Shown here: one piece after another, positions 16,881 to 26,136 of the stretch | Position numbering within the stretch: the first letter of the stretch is position 1 | Layout: each line of letters starts with the position of its first letter | Source: Gammaproteobacteria bacterium | GTDB lineage: Bacteria; Pseudomonadota; Gammaproteobacteria; Chromatiales; Chromatiaceae | Reading direction: 5' to 3' | DNA length: 45,671 nucleotides | NCBI GenBank assembly: GCA_024227135.1 | Contig: JAAELC010000714.1 | Location: 1-45,671, forward strand | Made by a program: the position numbers and the translations under genes | The notes under the pieces: generated by a model | Database searches by the model: none | What the model saw: only the letters and a program-made list of their open reading frames with translations | What the model was told of the DNA's origin: nothing

Positions 16881-18028
16881 GGGCTGACCTCTGTGTCCAC
16901 TTGCGACGGAGCCCGCAAGGCCTGTCTGGTGGACAGGTTCTCCAGTGTGCTCTTGATCGATGCATAGCGGGTCTCTGCCCGGTAGAGTACAGCTTGCCTG
17001 CGGGCAGAGCGGCCCATGGCCCTGACCCGGTTCATATCGTCACTCAGTACACGTAGTTTTCCGGAGAGATCCGCTGCATCATCCGGTCTGTATTTGACGC
17101 AGTCTATACCATCTTGCAAGGTGCGATCCCAGAAAGCCCCATCCTTGGGTATCAGCACGCAGTGACCTGCCGCCATGGCCTCCAGTATGGAGAGTCCGAA
17201 TGGCTCTTTGTTGCTGGTTGAGACAAAGATGTTGGCGCTGGCACGCAGTCTGTCCAGATCCCCGGGGGCTTCGTGCCAATGTATGTTTCTGATGTCAACC
17301 GGCGCCTCGCTGATTGGCAGTGTGGTCGCTGCGGGTCGAATGTAGCAGATATGCGTCTGGGGGCGTTTCTCGGCATGCAAGCGGTTCAGCGCATCGAGCA
17401 GTGTATCCAACCCCTTCCACTTGAGAAGAGACGCGGCCCAGAAGACCACAGGGTGCTCGGTCTGGCAGGTGCTCGGCCAGGCGTGTTGCGGCAGGCCGTT
17501 TTGCAGGATCTGGAAGCGGGGTGGCTCGAGATGGGGCCGTGTGTGCGAAACTGTCGACAGCGCGGAAAGCAGGGTATCGCGGGCACTCTCCAGGTAATGT
17601 ACTTGCTCGGCCGTTCGCAGGCAGCGCCCTATGGTACGTGAGTACGCGACGGGACCGTGAACCAATTGCACTATTCTGTAGCCCAGCAAAGGTTTTGCCA
17701 GGTACAGGGCCAGGTCGACTCCCGGCCCGGATGCACCCAGTGCGACATCGAAACGGCCGTGCAACAGGCGTAAAAGCACCAATTGGAGGGCTATGATCGC
17801 GTGGCGCAAGAAGTAGGGGACACCTTGTTCCTGACGGGCCAGCCACCCGGGTTCCACCAGATGCAACCGTTTCAGGTGCGGCCAGCTCCAGGAATGTTTG
17901 TCGGCACTAAGCACAGTGATACGTATGTTCTCGAGATCAAGCAGTCGCAGAATATTCTCGGTAGCGACCTTTGACCCACCGGCGAAAGCAGTGGGATCGA
18001 TCACCAGCAGGTGGCGTCTTGCACTCAT
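16877..18028 (-). CDS. glycosyltransferase family 4 (SypJ-like)
   Basis: A 383-residue GT-B glycosyltransferase. It has an N-terminal FAGGSKVATENIL acceptor loop, VHGPVAYSR, ILQNGLP, a FWAASLLKWKGLD donor-site block and EX7E in EPFGLSILE. It overlaps its neighbours by 4 nt each way (ATGA). It is the third transferase of the 20470-start operon. Substrates are not predictable. Confidence 0.9.
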   Translation of the reverse strand: MSARRHLLVIDPTAFAGGSKVATENILRLLDLENIRITVLSADKHSWSWPHLKRLHLVEPGWLARQEQGVPYFLRHAIIALQLVLLRLLHGRFDVALGASGPGVDLALYLAKPLLGYRIVQLVHGPVAYSRTIGRCLRTAEQVHYLESARDTLLSALSTVSHTRPHLEPPRFQILQNGLPQHAWPSTCQTEHPVVFWAASLLKWKGLDTLLDALNRLHAEKRPQTHICYIRPAATTLPISEAPVDIRNIHWHEAPGDLDRLRASANIFVSTSNKEPFGLSILEAMAAGHCVLIPKDGAFWDRTLQDGIDCVKYRPDDAADLSGKLRVLSDDMNRVRAMGRSARRQAVLYRAETRYASIKSTLENLSTRQALRAPSQVDTEVSP

Positions 18029-19284
18029 GGGGTAACCTCCTTGAACGATTTTCCCAGGGTGAGATTCAACAGTTGTCTAGTGCCGGTTGTGAAAGGGTGT
18101 CTCAACTGCCAATGGCTGTTCCAGCGCATCTGCATGGCAGGGTCGTGCAGCAGCTTGTCGTAGAGTTGTTCGAACTGCTGGACATTGCGCTGGATGCTGA
18201 AGTGCTCCAGTACGTGCCGGCGTCCAGCACTTCCCATCTGCCCACGCAACTGGGAAGCCTCGTAGAGCCGGTGCATGGCATTGGCCAAAGCAGCGGTATC
18301 CCCGGGTGGGACGAGCAGGCCGGTAGTACCGTCTGTAACCACACCCGGTATGCCGCCGACCGCTGGGGCGACCACCGGCAAACCGGCCAGTCCGGCCTCT
18401 GCCAGCACCAGCCCGAAGACCTCTTCACGCGCACCGGAAACGAATAGATCGGCGTTGCCGCGCAGCAATCCGACGACGTTGGACTGTTCACCCAGCAGAT
18501 GAACACATTTCTCCAGGCCAAGCCGTTGAACCTGCTGTTGCAGTGTCGAGCGCTCCGGGCCATCGCCGATAATGGCGAGCCGCACGGGTATGTTCCGGCG
18601 GATCAACCGGGAGACGGCACCAATAATCAAGTCGATACCCTTGCGTTGAATCAGCGAACCTGTTGTGGTGATCAGGAATTCATGACTTCGTAGATTCAGC
18701 ATCCCTCGCAAGTCGATGTGCTGTTGCCGGTCCAGTCGCTCGGTATCAATACCATTCGGAATCACACAGGTACGTGCCAGTGGAATGCCATCCTGGATCA
18801 ACTGGTCGACAACGGGCTGACTCACGCCGACCGCCATGGCCACCTGGTGCAAACCCAGTGTCATTCTGTCACGCAGGGGATAGCGTGAATGCAGGTGGGC
18901 CAGCAGCGGAATATGTCGAGCACGGGCCACCAGGTTCAGCCATTGATTGGGCGCGCCGCTGTTGGCGTGCAGAAGCTGAACGTCATGGGTATCGACCAGC
19001 TCGATGCCACACCTGACCAGAGAGAAAAATGCCGGGATGTCGAAGCGTGGGGAACGCCAGCCGAACAGCAATGAAAAATTGGATTCATGGACCGGTATAT
19101 CAAGCTCACGGGTGGCTTCGGCCATGGCTTTGCTGTTACACCAGACGACTGGAGCATATCGGCAGCGATCAATATAGGTCAGTAGATCCAGCAGGCAGCG
19201 TTCACTGCCGCGTATCCACTCAGAGCCGTAATGGGTGAAGAGGATGGGTGATGGTCTCTTTATCTTTGATCCGTCAGATTGCAC
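18025..19284 (-). CDS. glycosyltransferase family 4 (SypI-like)
   Basis: A GT-B glycosyltransferase of 420 residues with a GSEWIRGSERCLLDLL acceptor-side loop, IPNGIDTERL, GSLIQRKGIDL and EX7E in EVFGLVLAE. The ORF is open back to a TTG at 19434, but those extra 50 codons are Cys-rich and unlike the family. A GTG at 19284, with AGG 8 nt before it, lies exactly 42 nt from a sigma-54 promoter (19326-19341), so I choose that start. Confidence 0.9.
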   Translation of the reverse strand: MQSDGSKIKRPSPILFTHYGSEWIRGSERCLLDLLTYIDRCRYAPVVWCNSKAMAEATRELDIPVHESNFSLLFGWRSPRFDIPAFFSLVRCGIELVDTHDVQLLHANSGAPNQWLNLVARARHIPLLAHLHSRYPLRDRMTLGLHQVAMAVGVSQPVVDQLIQDGIPLARTCVIPNGIDTERLDRQQHIDLRGMLNLRSHEFLITTTGSLIQRKGIDLIIGAVSRLIRRNIPVRLAIIGDGPERSTLQQQVQRLGLEKCVHLLGEQSNVVGLLRGNADLFVSGAREEVFGLVLAEAGLAGLPVVAPAVGGIPGVVTDGTTGLLVPPGDTAALANAMHRLYEASQLRGQMGSAGRRHVLEHFSIQRNVQQFEQLYDKLLHDPAMQMRWNSHWQLRHPFTTGTRQLLNLTLGKSFKEVTP

Positions 19285-19325
19285 GTTGCACACCTGGGCT
19301 GGTTTGTGGTCATACAAAGGGTTGC

Positions 19326-19341
19326 TGCAAGCGACGGGCCA
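19326..19341 (-). promoter_or_regulatory. sigma-54 promoter of the SypI-like gene
   Basis: On the minus strand it reads TGGCCCGTCGCTTGCA (one mismatch to TGGCACGNNNNTTGCA). It lies 42 nt before the GTG at 19284, inside a 157-nt gap that would otherwise be an odd N-terminal extension. V. fischeri also has a sigma-54 promoter in front of sypI. Confidence 0.8.
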
Positions 19342-19429
19342 ACTTTTGATGTTTGGCACTAAGTCCCGTCTGTAAGGGAAAAATCGAACGGTTCTTTGAC
19401 TTTTACAGTGACGGCATCCGGATATGCAT

Positions 19430-19452
19430 TGCAAAATGCGATCAGGTTTTGC
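19430..19452 (-). promoter_or_regulatory. candidate enhancer (UAS) of the SypI-like promoter
   Basis: TGCAAAATGCGAT (19430-19442) is identical to the first 13 nt of the element at 20591-20606. It is also part of an inverted repeat GCAAAA-N10-TTTTGC (19431-19452). It lies 88 nt behind the promoter and overlaps the end of the upstream glycosyltransferase gene. Confidence 0.5.
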
Positions 19453-20470
19453 AACAGCCTGCAGTCCGGCAGTAGCGGTTGACGAGACGGGGAATGGCGA
19501 CAGCGGCGGAGAAGCGTTGCTCGACCTTAAGCCTGGCGTTGTGCTGTAGATTTCGTTTGTCCTGTTTGCTCAGTTCCAGCCACTGGTGTAAACGGTCTGC
19601 AAGTTCGAGAGCGTCTCCCGGTGTGACCAGCCATCCATTGGTGCCGCTTTCGATAAGCTGATCAAGGGCACCCACTCGACTGGCAAGCACGGGGATACCA
19701 CGGGCCATGGCCTCCAGCGCCGCCATGGGCAGGCCTTCATGACGGGATGGCATGACCAACAGCCCGATTCGTGGCCAGATCCGGGACATATCACTCTGCA
19801 GTCCGTGGAACTGGACATTGGCCGGCGCGGTACGTTCCAATTCTGAAGACATAGGACCATGACCATAGAGATGAAACTGCTGCTGCGAATATTGTTCGGC
19901 CAGCTGCAGAAAACGATCCGGTCCCTTTTCCCAACTCAACCGTCCTACAAAGGCTATCTGACTCCCGTTGGAGCTTTTCAAGCCGGTGGTGTTGATGAAG
20001 TTGTCGGCCAGTTCGGCGCTGACGGGCAGTCGTCGGGCAATCTGGGGGCTGACGGCAAATACCTTGGCAGCAAGACCGGCGCTCTTCCGATCCAACCAGT
20101 CATAAAGGGCCAATTTGCCCGAAGGTGCCTCTCCCGCATGATAGGTGGAAACCACGGGTATCCTGCACAGGCGAGCTGCCAGGCGTCCGTAAAGTCCTGC
20201 CTTGTAGCCATGAGTGTGGAGGATCGAGGGCCGCGACTTGCGGATCGCCTGCCACAAGGCTCTGAGCCGCCCGTTGAGCGAGATCGTCGGTATGTCTCGC
20301 CTATGCAGTTCATTACGCAAGGGGTGGTTTCCGTAGTGGGTGAGAAATACCACCTGCACTTCTCTCCCGTGATGAGTCAGGCCATCCGCCAACTGAAGGA
20401 CGTGGGACTCGATGCCGCCGGGCTTACTGCTGTCAAGCAGGAGCCAGAATCTCTCTGTCTTTGTGCTCAT
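19442..20470 (-). CDS. glycosyltransferase family 4 (SypH-like)
   Basis: A 342-residue GT-B glycosyltransferase. It has SKPGGIESHVLQLA near the N terminus, HTHGYKAGLYGRL, an AFVGRLSWEKGPD donor-site block and EX7E in EGLPMAALE. A TTG start 4 codons upstream is possible, but the ATG at 20470 lies 42 nt from the sigma-54 promoter at 20512-20527, matching the other operons. It heads the operon that runs through the flippase, polymerase, exosortase and DUF4114 genes. Confidence 0.92.
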   Translation of the reverse strand: MSTKTERFWLLLDSSKPGGIESHVLQLADGLTHHGREVQVVFLTHYGNHPLRNELHRRDIPTISLNGRLRALWQAIRKSRPSILHTHGYKAGLYGRLAARLCRIPVVSTYHAGEAPSGKLALYDWLDRKSAGLAAKVFAVSPQIARRLPVSAELADNFINTTGLKSSNGSQIAFVGRLSWEKGPDRFLQLAEQYSQQQFHLYGHGPMSSELERTAPANVQFHGLQSDMSRIWPRIGLLVMPSRHEGLPMAALEAMARGIPVLASRVGALDQLIESGTNGWLVTPGDALELADRLHQWLELSKQDKRNLQHNARLKVEQRFSAAVAIPRLVNRYCRTAGCCKT

Positions 20471-20511
20471 TGCGTCGCTCAATCCAGCTGAAGAGTTGTG
20501 ATAGCAGATAC

Positions 20512-20527
20512 AGCAAAAATGATGCCG
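20512..20527 (-). promoter_or_regulatory. sigma-54 promoter of the glycosyltransferase operon
   Basis: On the minus strand it reads CGGCATCATTTTTGCT. GGCA and TTGCT boxes are at exact spacing, 42 nt before the ATG at 20470. It is divergent to the promoter at 20647-20662. Confidence 0.75.
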
Positions 20528-20590
20528 ATGATGATCCGGCCCGATTTATGTCTTGTAGGATGCATTCCGCGAAGGATATTGAATAAATAG

Positions 20591-20606
20591 TGCAAAATGC
20601 GATGCA
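20591..20606. promoter_or_regulatory. shared candidate enhancer between two divergent sigma-54 promoters
   Basis: TGCAAAATGCGATGCA fits TGCAAA-N2-GC-N2-TGCA perfectly. It lies 64 nt from the leftward and 41 nt from the rightward promoter, so a single bound activator could serve both. No gene lies between 20483 and 20701. Confidence 0.5.
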
Positions 20607-20646
20607 GCGTGATCGTAAAGCTGCCGAAATCGGGCATTAAAAGGGG

Positions 20647-20662
20647 TGGCATGGTGCTTGCA
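20647..20662 (+). promoter_or_regulatory. sigma-54 promoter of the epimerase gene
   Basis: TGGCATGGTGCTTGCA has TGGCA and TTGCA boxes at exact spacing. It lies 40 nt before the ATG at 20702. Confidence 0.85.
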
Positions 20663-20701
20663 GTATCCTCTGCATCATTAACAAGCAGAAGGTAAAAGTA
20701 G

Positions 20702-21655
20702 ATGGCAAATTATCTGATAACCGGCGGTTGTGGATTCATTGGTTCACATCTGGCGGAGAGTCTTCTGAACGATGGGCACACGGTGCGGGTTCTCGACGAT
20801 TTGTCGACTGGAAAACGGGAAAATCTACCACCTCAATGCAGGTTAATCGTGGGTGATGTTGCAGACAGCGCGATGGTCCGTTCCTGTATGGAAGGCATGG
20901 ACGGTTGTTTTCACCTTGCAGCAGTCGCATCAGTGCAGGAGTCAAATGAGAACTGGATTGGATCCCACCGGGTAAATCTGACCGGTAGCATCAGTGTCTT
21001 TGACGCGGCAAGGTTAAACAAGACCCCGGTTGTGTATGCTTCATCGGCGGCGGTCTATGGTGACAATGCCGATATGCCACTGAAAGAATGCTCAGATGTG
21101 AGTCCTTTGACCGCTTATGGTGCGGACAAGCTCGGATCGGAGCTGCATGCCAGGGTGGCATCTCTGGTACATGGCGTGCCAACGGTGGGATTGCGTTTCT
21201 TCAATGTCTATGGTCCACGCCAGAATCCATCATCGCCCTACTCCGGGGTTATCTCAATTTTCGTCGACCGCATCCTCAGAGGGGAATTCCTGGTCGTTTT
21301 CGGCGACGGTGAACAGACACGCGACTTTGTTTACGTTGGTGATGTGGTCCGTTTCATGCAGACTGCGATGAGTCGTACAGAACGCACTCCTGCTGTGTTC
21401 AATGTCTGCACCGGTATGTTTGTCAGTATCAGTCAACTTGCAAAAACTGTAATGTCGATTACCGGAAAACAGGTATCGCTCACACGCCAGTTGTCACGTA
21501 AAGGAGACATACGGGTATCGGTAGGCGACCCTTCACATGCAAAACGGCAGTTGGGTGTAACGGCTGAGCGTTCTCTGGTGGATGGGTTGCGGACGCTAAT
21601 CGAGTACGTAGCTGTTGAAGACATGGCGACTGACCGGCAAGCATGCTCAGGTTGA
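20702..21655 (+). CDS. NAD-dependent sugar epimerase/dehydratase (extended SDR)
   Basis: A 317-residue cytosolic extended short-chain dehydrogenase, GalE/WbpP-like. The NAD-binding motif GGCGFIGSH is at 8-16, with LDDLSTG (31-37), SSAAVYG (114-120, catalytic Ser) and YGADK (Tyr139, Lys143). It probably epimerises a UDP-hexose or UDP-N-acetylhexosamine for the polymer. With glmS on the same regulon a UDP-GlcNAc/GalNAc route is plausible but unproven. AGAAGG lies 9 nt before the ATG. The 3' end overlaps the convergent response-regulator gene by 9 nt. Confidence 0.93.
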   Translation: MANYLITGGCGFIGSHLAESLLNDGHTVRVLDDLSTGKRENLPPQCRLIVGDVADSAMVRSCMEGMDGCFHLAAVASVQESNENWIGSHRVNLTGSISVFDAARLNKTPVVYASSAAVYGDNADMPLKECSDVSPLTAYGADKLGSELHARVASLVHGVPTVGLRFFNVYGPRQNPSSPYSGVISIFVDRILRGEFLVVFGDGEQTRDFVYVGDVVRFMQTAMSRTERTPAVFNVCTGMFVSISQLAKTVMSITGKQVSLTRQLSRKGDIRVSVGDPSHAKRQLGVTAERSLVDGLRTLIEYVAVEDMATDRQACSG

Positions 21656-23050
21656 CTCCCAGGTCTGTTTCTTGCGATAGATGGTGGATGGACTGACTTC
21701 GAGGAGGGCCGCGGCCTTGGGAATGTTGCCGCCACAGATTTCGATGGCCTGTTCAATGGTCTCTCGTTCGACTCTGGCCAGGGGTCTTATGGTTCCGATA
21801 TGATTACCGGGAATATTCGAACTTCCCGATTGTTGTTGTGGCTTTACCAGTTCGGAAATATCCTGTTCATTCAGAGAGGTATTCAGAGGTGGTGGGAGAT
21901 GGGCCTGCAGGACGCTCCTGTCATCGTGCAGCACGACGATGTTGCGGATCACATTCTGAAGTTGACGCACATTGCCTGGCCAGTTGTAGCGGCACAGGAT
22001 CACCTCCACCTCAGGGGAAAAGTCCCGGAAACCCTTGCCTTCTTCCTCGGCATAGATAGTCAGAAAATGTCGGGCGATCTCCAGGACATCATCACCTCGT
22101 TCCCTCAGAGGCGGGAGGTGCAGCGGCACCACGTGCAGACGGTAGTAGAGGTCTTCCCTGAGACGCCCGGCGGCCACTGCTTCGAGCGGATTGCGGTTGG
22201 TGGCACAGATGAACCGGACATCGACGATCTCAACCTTGCTGCTGCCGACTTTCTGAAAACTACCGGTTTGCACGAATCGCAACAGTTTGGTCTGAAGGTC
22301 CATGTCCATTTCACCTATCTCGTCCAGAAACAGCGTGCCGCCGTCCGCCAGCGATGCAGCGCCCTTTCGATCGGTGGAGGCGCCGGTAAAGGCCCCCTTG
22401 ACGTGGCCGAAAATCTCGCTTTCCATCAGGTCGTGTGGGATAGCACCGCAGTTTAGTGCAATGAATGGCTCTTTGATGCGTTTTCCCTGTTTGTGGATCG
22501 CCTCGGCGCACACCTCCTTTCCAGTGCCGCTCTCGCCTGTGATAAAGACGCTGGCCTTGCTGGGGGCGGCGGCGTCTATGATGCGATAGACTGCCTGCAT
22601 CGGCAGGCTGGACCCGATAAATCCATGATAGTGTTCGCGCTCGAAGGTGCTCTGAATATCTTCCACCAGATACTTGAGCCGGGTCTTTTCGAGTACGTTT
22701 CTGACCGTGGTTTTGAGTCTGCTGGCACTGACCGGTTTTTCCAGAAAGTCCTCAGCACCGATACGCATGACATCCACAGCGATATCAATCGAACTGTGGG
22801 CCGTGAGCACGATCACCGAGGTGGGGATCTCCTCTTGCCGTAACCAGCGCAGAATTTCCTGCCCCTCTATATCCGGCAGCTTAAGGTCGAGCAGCACCAG
22901 CTCGGGTGTTTTCGCGGCAATGGACGCCTTGGCGGCTGAGCCGGTATCCACATGGGTCAGTTCGATTAATTCGTCTTTCAGATATTGCTGGTAGACCGTT
23001 GCCAGGGGGGCAGCATCTTCCACCAGCAAAACACTCGGTTTATCGGACAT
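21647..23050 (-). CDS. sigma-54-dependent response regulator (SypG/PrsR/LuxO type)
   Basis: A 467-residue NtrC-family activator. The receiver domain (about 5-120) has the phospho-acceptor Asp55 in LVLLDLKLPD. The AAA+ domain (about 143-375) has Walker A GESGTGKE (172-179), GAFTGA (219-224) that contacts sigma-54, and Walker B LFLDEIGEM (about 240-248). A Fis-type HTH is at the C terminus (about 425-467). A GAGG site precedes the ATG. It sits just after a hybrid kinase gene. The seven -24/-12 promoters in this window are its obvious candidate targets. Confidence 0.95.
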   Translation of the reverse strand: MSDKPSVLLVEDAAPLATVYQQYLKDELIELTHVDTGSAAKASIAAKTPELVLLDLKLPDIEGQEILRWLRQEEIPTSVIVLTAHSSIDIAVDVMRIGAEDFLEKPVSASRLKTTVRNVLEKTRLKYLVEDIQSTFEREHYHGFIGSSLPMQAVYRIIDAAAPSKASVFITGESGTGKEVCAEAIHKQGKRIKEPFIALNCGAIPHDLMESEIFGHVKGAFTGASTDRKGAASLADGGTLFLDEIGEMDMDLQTKLLRFVQTGSFQKVGSSKVEIVDVRFICATNRNPLEAVAAGRLREDLYYRLHVVPLHLPPLRERGDDVLEIARHFLTIYAEEEGKGFRDFSPEVEVILCRYNWPGNVRQLQNVIRNIVVLHDDRSVLQAHLPPPLNTSLNEQDISELVKPQQQSGSSNIPGNHIGTIRPLARVERETIEQAIEICGGNIPKAAALLEVSPSTIYRKKQTWEST

Positions 23051-23082
23051 ACTGATTCCTCTTTTTTACCGATAGTGTCGTG

Positions 23083-26000
23083 CTATTCGAATCCTGTTTC
23101 GGTGCGTTTTTCCAGCAGTTGGAAAGACTTGGACGCAATGACCAGTAGCGAGGTTGCCTCTTTTAGCGCCTGTTCCCGGTTGTCGTCCTGGCAGAGGTGC
23201 TCGATCCGGCGCGCGAGGGTATGCAGTCTGAGGTTGCCATGGGCAGCGGCACTGCTACCCAGGGTATGTGCTTCGAACTCCAATATCTTCATATCACCTT
23301 TCACAATTGCGGCTTGGATCTGTTCAACCCGTTTCAGGGCATCATCAATGTAAAATTTCAACAACTCCGGGACAATCTTGGGTGCGGTGTCCTTTACCAG
23401 CTGCCGGAGCACCTGTTCGTCGACATACTCTGCGTCGCTATCCGGGGACAGTGTATCAGGAGAATCACTGACTGTGTCTTCTGGCAGTTCTGTCGTTACA
23501 CCGTCGCAAGTCCAGTGGGCGATGCAATAGAGAGTGGCATCGCGCTGAATGGGTTTTGTCAGATAGTCATCCATACCCCCTGCAAGAAATCGCTCCCTGT
23601 CCCCAGACAGGGCGTGGGCGGTCAAGGCTACTATGGGAACCTTACCTGCCTGTCCGGAAAGTTTCCGGATTTCAGTGGTGGCTGCCATGCCGTCCATCTC
23701 CGGCATCGAGATATCCATCAGGATCAAATCATAAGGCAGTGCACGCACCGCTTCGAGCGCCTCCCGGCCGTTGGCGACGATATCCACGTGCAGGCCGGCA
23801 TGTTCGAGGATGCTCTTGGCTACCAGCTGATTGGCTGAATTGTCCTCTGCCAGCAGGACGCGGGTGTTGGCGTCCGGAAGTCGGCGTGTTTCATATGAAG
23901 ACATTTCATTCTCGCACGCATGGGCATCAGTAGCCTCCAGCGCGATATTGAAATCAAAAGTGCTTCCGCTCCCCAGGTCGCTGACCAATCCAATGCTGCC
24001 GTCCATCAAAGAGACCAGCCGCTTGCAGATAGCCAGGCCGAGACCCGTGCCCTCATGGACTCTGGAGTGGCTTTGATCGGCCATGGTGAACTCTTCGAAC
24101 AAGGTGGGCTGGATCTCTTTCGGAATACCGATTCCGGTATCTTCAACAGCACAGCGGAGGATGAATCTATTCTCCTGGCCCAGATCAGCCGAGGCTTTCA
24201 AGCTGATGTGGCCACTGGAAGTGAACTTGATGGCATTGTTGATCAGGTTGAGGAGGATCTGTCGCAGCCGGTCCGGGTCGCCTCTTACATAGCGCGGAAG
24301 ATCCGGATCGAGGTGCAGAGTCAGTGCCAGGCCCTTGTTGTCAGCCTGGGGTCTGAGCAGTTCGACCGAGTGTGAAAGCAGGCGATGCAGGTCGAAGTCG
24401 GTGTGCTCCAGTCGCAGTTTGCCGGCTTCCATCTTGGAGAAGTCGAGGATGTCATTGATAATCGACAGCAACAGTTCTCCAGATTCGCGACCGGTCTGTA
24501 TCAGTTGTCGTTGCTTATGGTTCAGTGGAGTGTCCTTGAGCAGTCCTAGAATGCCCAGTACCCCATTCATCGGGGTGCGTATCTCGTGACTCATGGAAGC
24601 GAGGAAGCGACTCTTGGCTAGACTTGCCTGTTCGGCCTCTTTGCGTGCCAGGCGCAACCGCTCCTCATTATTTTTTTGCTCGCTTATATCGATGAAGTGG
24701 GCTACATAGTGAGTGGTTTCACCTGCGGTACTTTTTACTGCCGATATGTTCAGATGCTCGGGGAAGATCTCGCCGTTTTTTCGTCTGTTGTAGATTTCAC
24801 CGTTCCACTTACCCTGTTCAAGGAGTTGCCGCCACATTGCAGTGTAAAATGCAGCATCCTGCCGCCCCGAGGCGAGCAGGCGGGTGTTTCGGCCCACTAC
24901 TTCGTCTACCTGGTAGCCCGTGATACGGGTAAAAGCGGCATTTATGCGGATGATGTCACCTGCCGCATTGGAGATAAGCATAGCTTCGCCGGATTCGAAG
25001 GCCTGTGCCGCGAGTCGCAGCTCGGTCTCGACGGCAAGGCGCTTCGAGATGTCCCGGATAAAGGCAGTAAACATAGGGCCTTGAGCTGTGTCAATGGGCG
25101 AGATGTTGATCTCAATGGGAAAACAGTAGCCATCCTTGTGTTGAGCCTTCAGCTTCATTCGTTGTCCCAGGACCAGGCTTTCCCCGGTGATCAGGTAGTG
25201 CTCAATACCGCGGATATGGTCTTCACGCATGTTTGGTGGAACAATGAATTCCGATATCCGCTGGCCCATGATCTCGTCATGATGCCAGCCGAACGTTGCT
25301 TTAGCGACCTCGTTATATTCCACTACACATCCCTTGGCATCGATCGTGATCATGGCATCGAGCGAGGCGGAAAGTATCGCGTTGTTCATCGCCCCTTTAC
25401 TTTTGGCGATGGCCGCCATTTCCTTTAAGGAGTGGAGATATTCCTCCTGTTCGGTGTACTTCTGCTGCAGGCTGGCAGACATGGTATTAAACGCTCGCGC
25501 GACCCCGGCGATCTCGTCATTTCCATCTATTTCGACCTGATGCCCGGGACCGGACCGTGTGATCGTCTCGGAAGCCGATTTCAGACGCTGCAGCTGCCGG
25601 GTCAGATAGGTGCCGAGGATGAAGGAGAAGACCGCTACCAGAGTGACCTCGAGACTGGCGATACTGACAGTCCAGCGTCCGGCCTCGGCCAGCAGCTGCT
25701 CAATTGTGCTGGTGGAGAGTCCCATCTCTATGAGACCGTATTCCCTTCCGCCTTCCATGATTCCAACCCGTACGTCGAATACACCGTCGTCAACATCCTC
25801 CAGCTTTTTGTCAGCTTCGCGCTGCATGCCGGGGATGGCCCTGTCACCGCCCTCGGCAAGCACGACGCCATCGCTGCTGATGCGGGTATAGACAATGTCG
25901 GGGTTGGTCAGTATCTCTGCGACAAAGCTCTCCAGGGTGGCGAGATCTGTGGCCAATACTGCGTCCTTGGTGGCATTGGCGAAGAGTCGTGAGGTAGTTT

Positions 26001-26127
26001 CTGCGCGCTGCCGTAGCTGCTCTTCGTTCGAGTTACTGAGAAAGTCAAGGCCGCTGATGATCAGAATCAGAAGCAGCACTGATTCGATAAAGGCGATGCC
26101 AAGAATGGTTTTGAATCTAAAGCTCAA
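23083..26127 (-). CDS. hybrid sensor histidine kinase with REC and HPt (SypF/LuxQ-like)
   Basis: A 1014-residue inner-membrane kinase. TM1 is at about 9-28, a periplasmic sensor region at about 30-150, and TM2 at about 155-175. HAMP is at about 176-228, PAS at 250-365 and PAS at 375-487. HisKA has phospho-His514 in SMSHEIRTPMNG, and HATPase is at about 615-730 with N, G1 (DTGIGIP) and G2 (GTGLGLAI) boxes. The receiver has Asp805 in LILMDISMPEMDG and HPt has His954 in FEAHTLGSSA. The start is TTG, with GAGGAA 6-7 nt before it. A complete phosphorelay ends in HPt, so the response regulator encoded next is the likely target. Confidence 0.93.
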   Translation of the reverse strand: MSFRFKTILGIAFIESVLLLILIISGLDFLSNSNEEQLRQRAETTSRLFANATKDAVLATDLATLESFVAEILTNPDIVYTRISSDGVVLAEGGDRAIPGMQREADKKLEDVDDGVFDVRVGIMEGGREYGLIEMGLSTSTIEQLLAEAGRWTVSIASLEVTLVAVFSFILGTYLTRQLQRLKSASETITRSGPGHQVEIDGNDEIAGVARAFNTMSASLQQKYTEQEEYLHSLKEMAAIAKSKGAMNNAILSASLDAMITIDAKGCVVEYNEVAKATFGWHHDEIMGQRISEFIVPPNMREDHIRGIEHYLITGESLVLGQRMKLKAQHKDGYCFPIEINISPIDTAQGPMFTAFIRDISKRLAVETELRLAAQAFESGEAMLISNAAGDIIRINAAFTRITGYQVDEVVGRNTRLLASGRQDAAFYTAMWRQLLEQGKWNGEIYNRRKNGEIFPEHLNISAVKSTAGETTHYVAHFIDISEQKNNEERLRLARKEAEQASLAKSRFLASMSHEIRTPMNGVLGILGLLKDTPLNHKQRQLIQTGRESGELLLSIINDILDFSKMEAGKLRLEHTDFDLHRLLSHSVELLRPQADNKGLALTLHLDPDLPRYVRGDPDRLRQILLNLINNAIKFTSSGHISLKASADLGQENRFILRCAVEDTGIGIPKEIQPTLFEEFTMADQSHSRVHEGTGLGLAICKRLVSLMDGSIGLVSDLGSGSTFDFNIALEATDAHACENEMSSYETRRLPDANTRVLLAEDNSANQLVAKSILEHAGLHVDIVANGREALEAVRALPYDLILMDISMPEMDGMAATTEIRKLSGQAGKVPIVALTAHALSGDRERFLAGGMDDYLTKPIQRDATLYCIAHWTCDGVTTELPEDTVSDSPDTLSPDSDAEYVDEQVLRQLVKDTAPKIVPELLKFYIDDALKRVEQIQAAIVKGDMKILEFEAHTLGSSAAAHGNLRLHTLARRIEHLCQDDNREQALKEATSLLVIASKSFQLLEKRTETGFE

Positions 26128-26136
26128 GACTGTTCC

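Noticed and set aside
24314-24329. Sigma-54-like match TGGCACTGACTCTGCA on the minus strand
   Set aside because: It lies deep inside the hybrid kinase coding sequence, over 1.2 kb from the next gene start and without the enhancer element. I treat it as chance.
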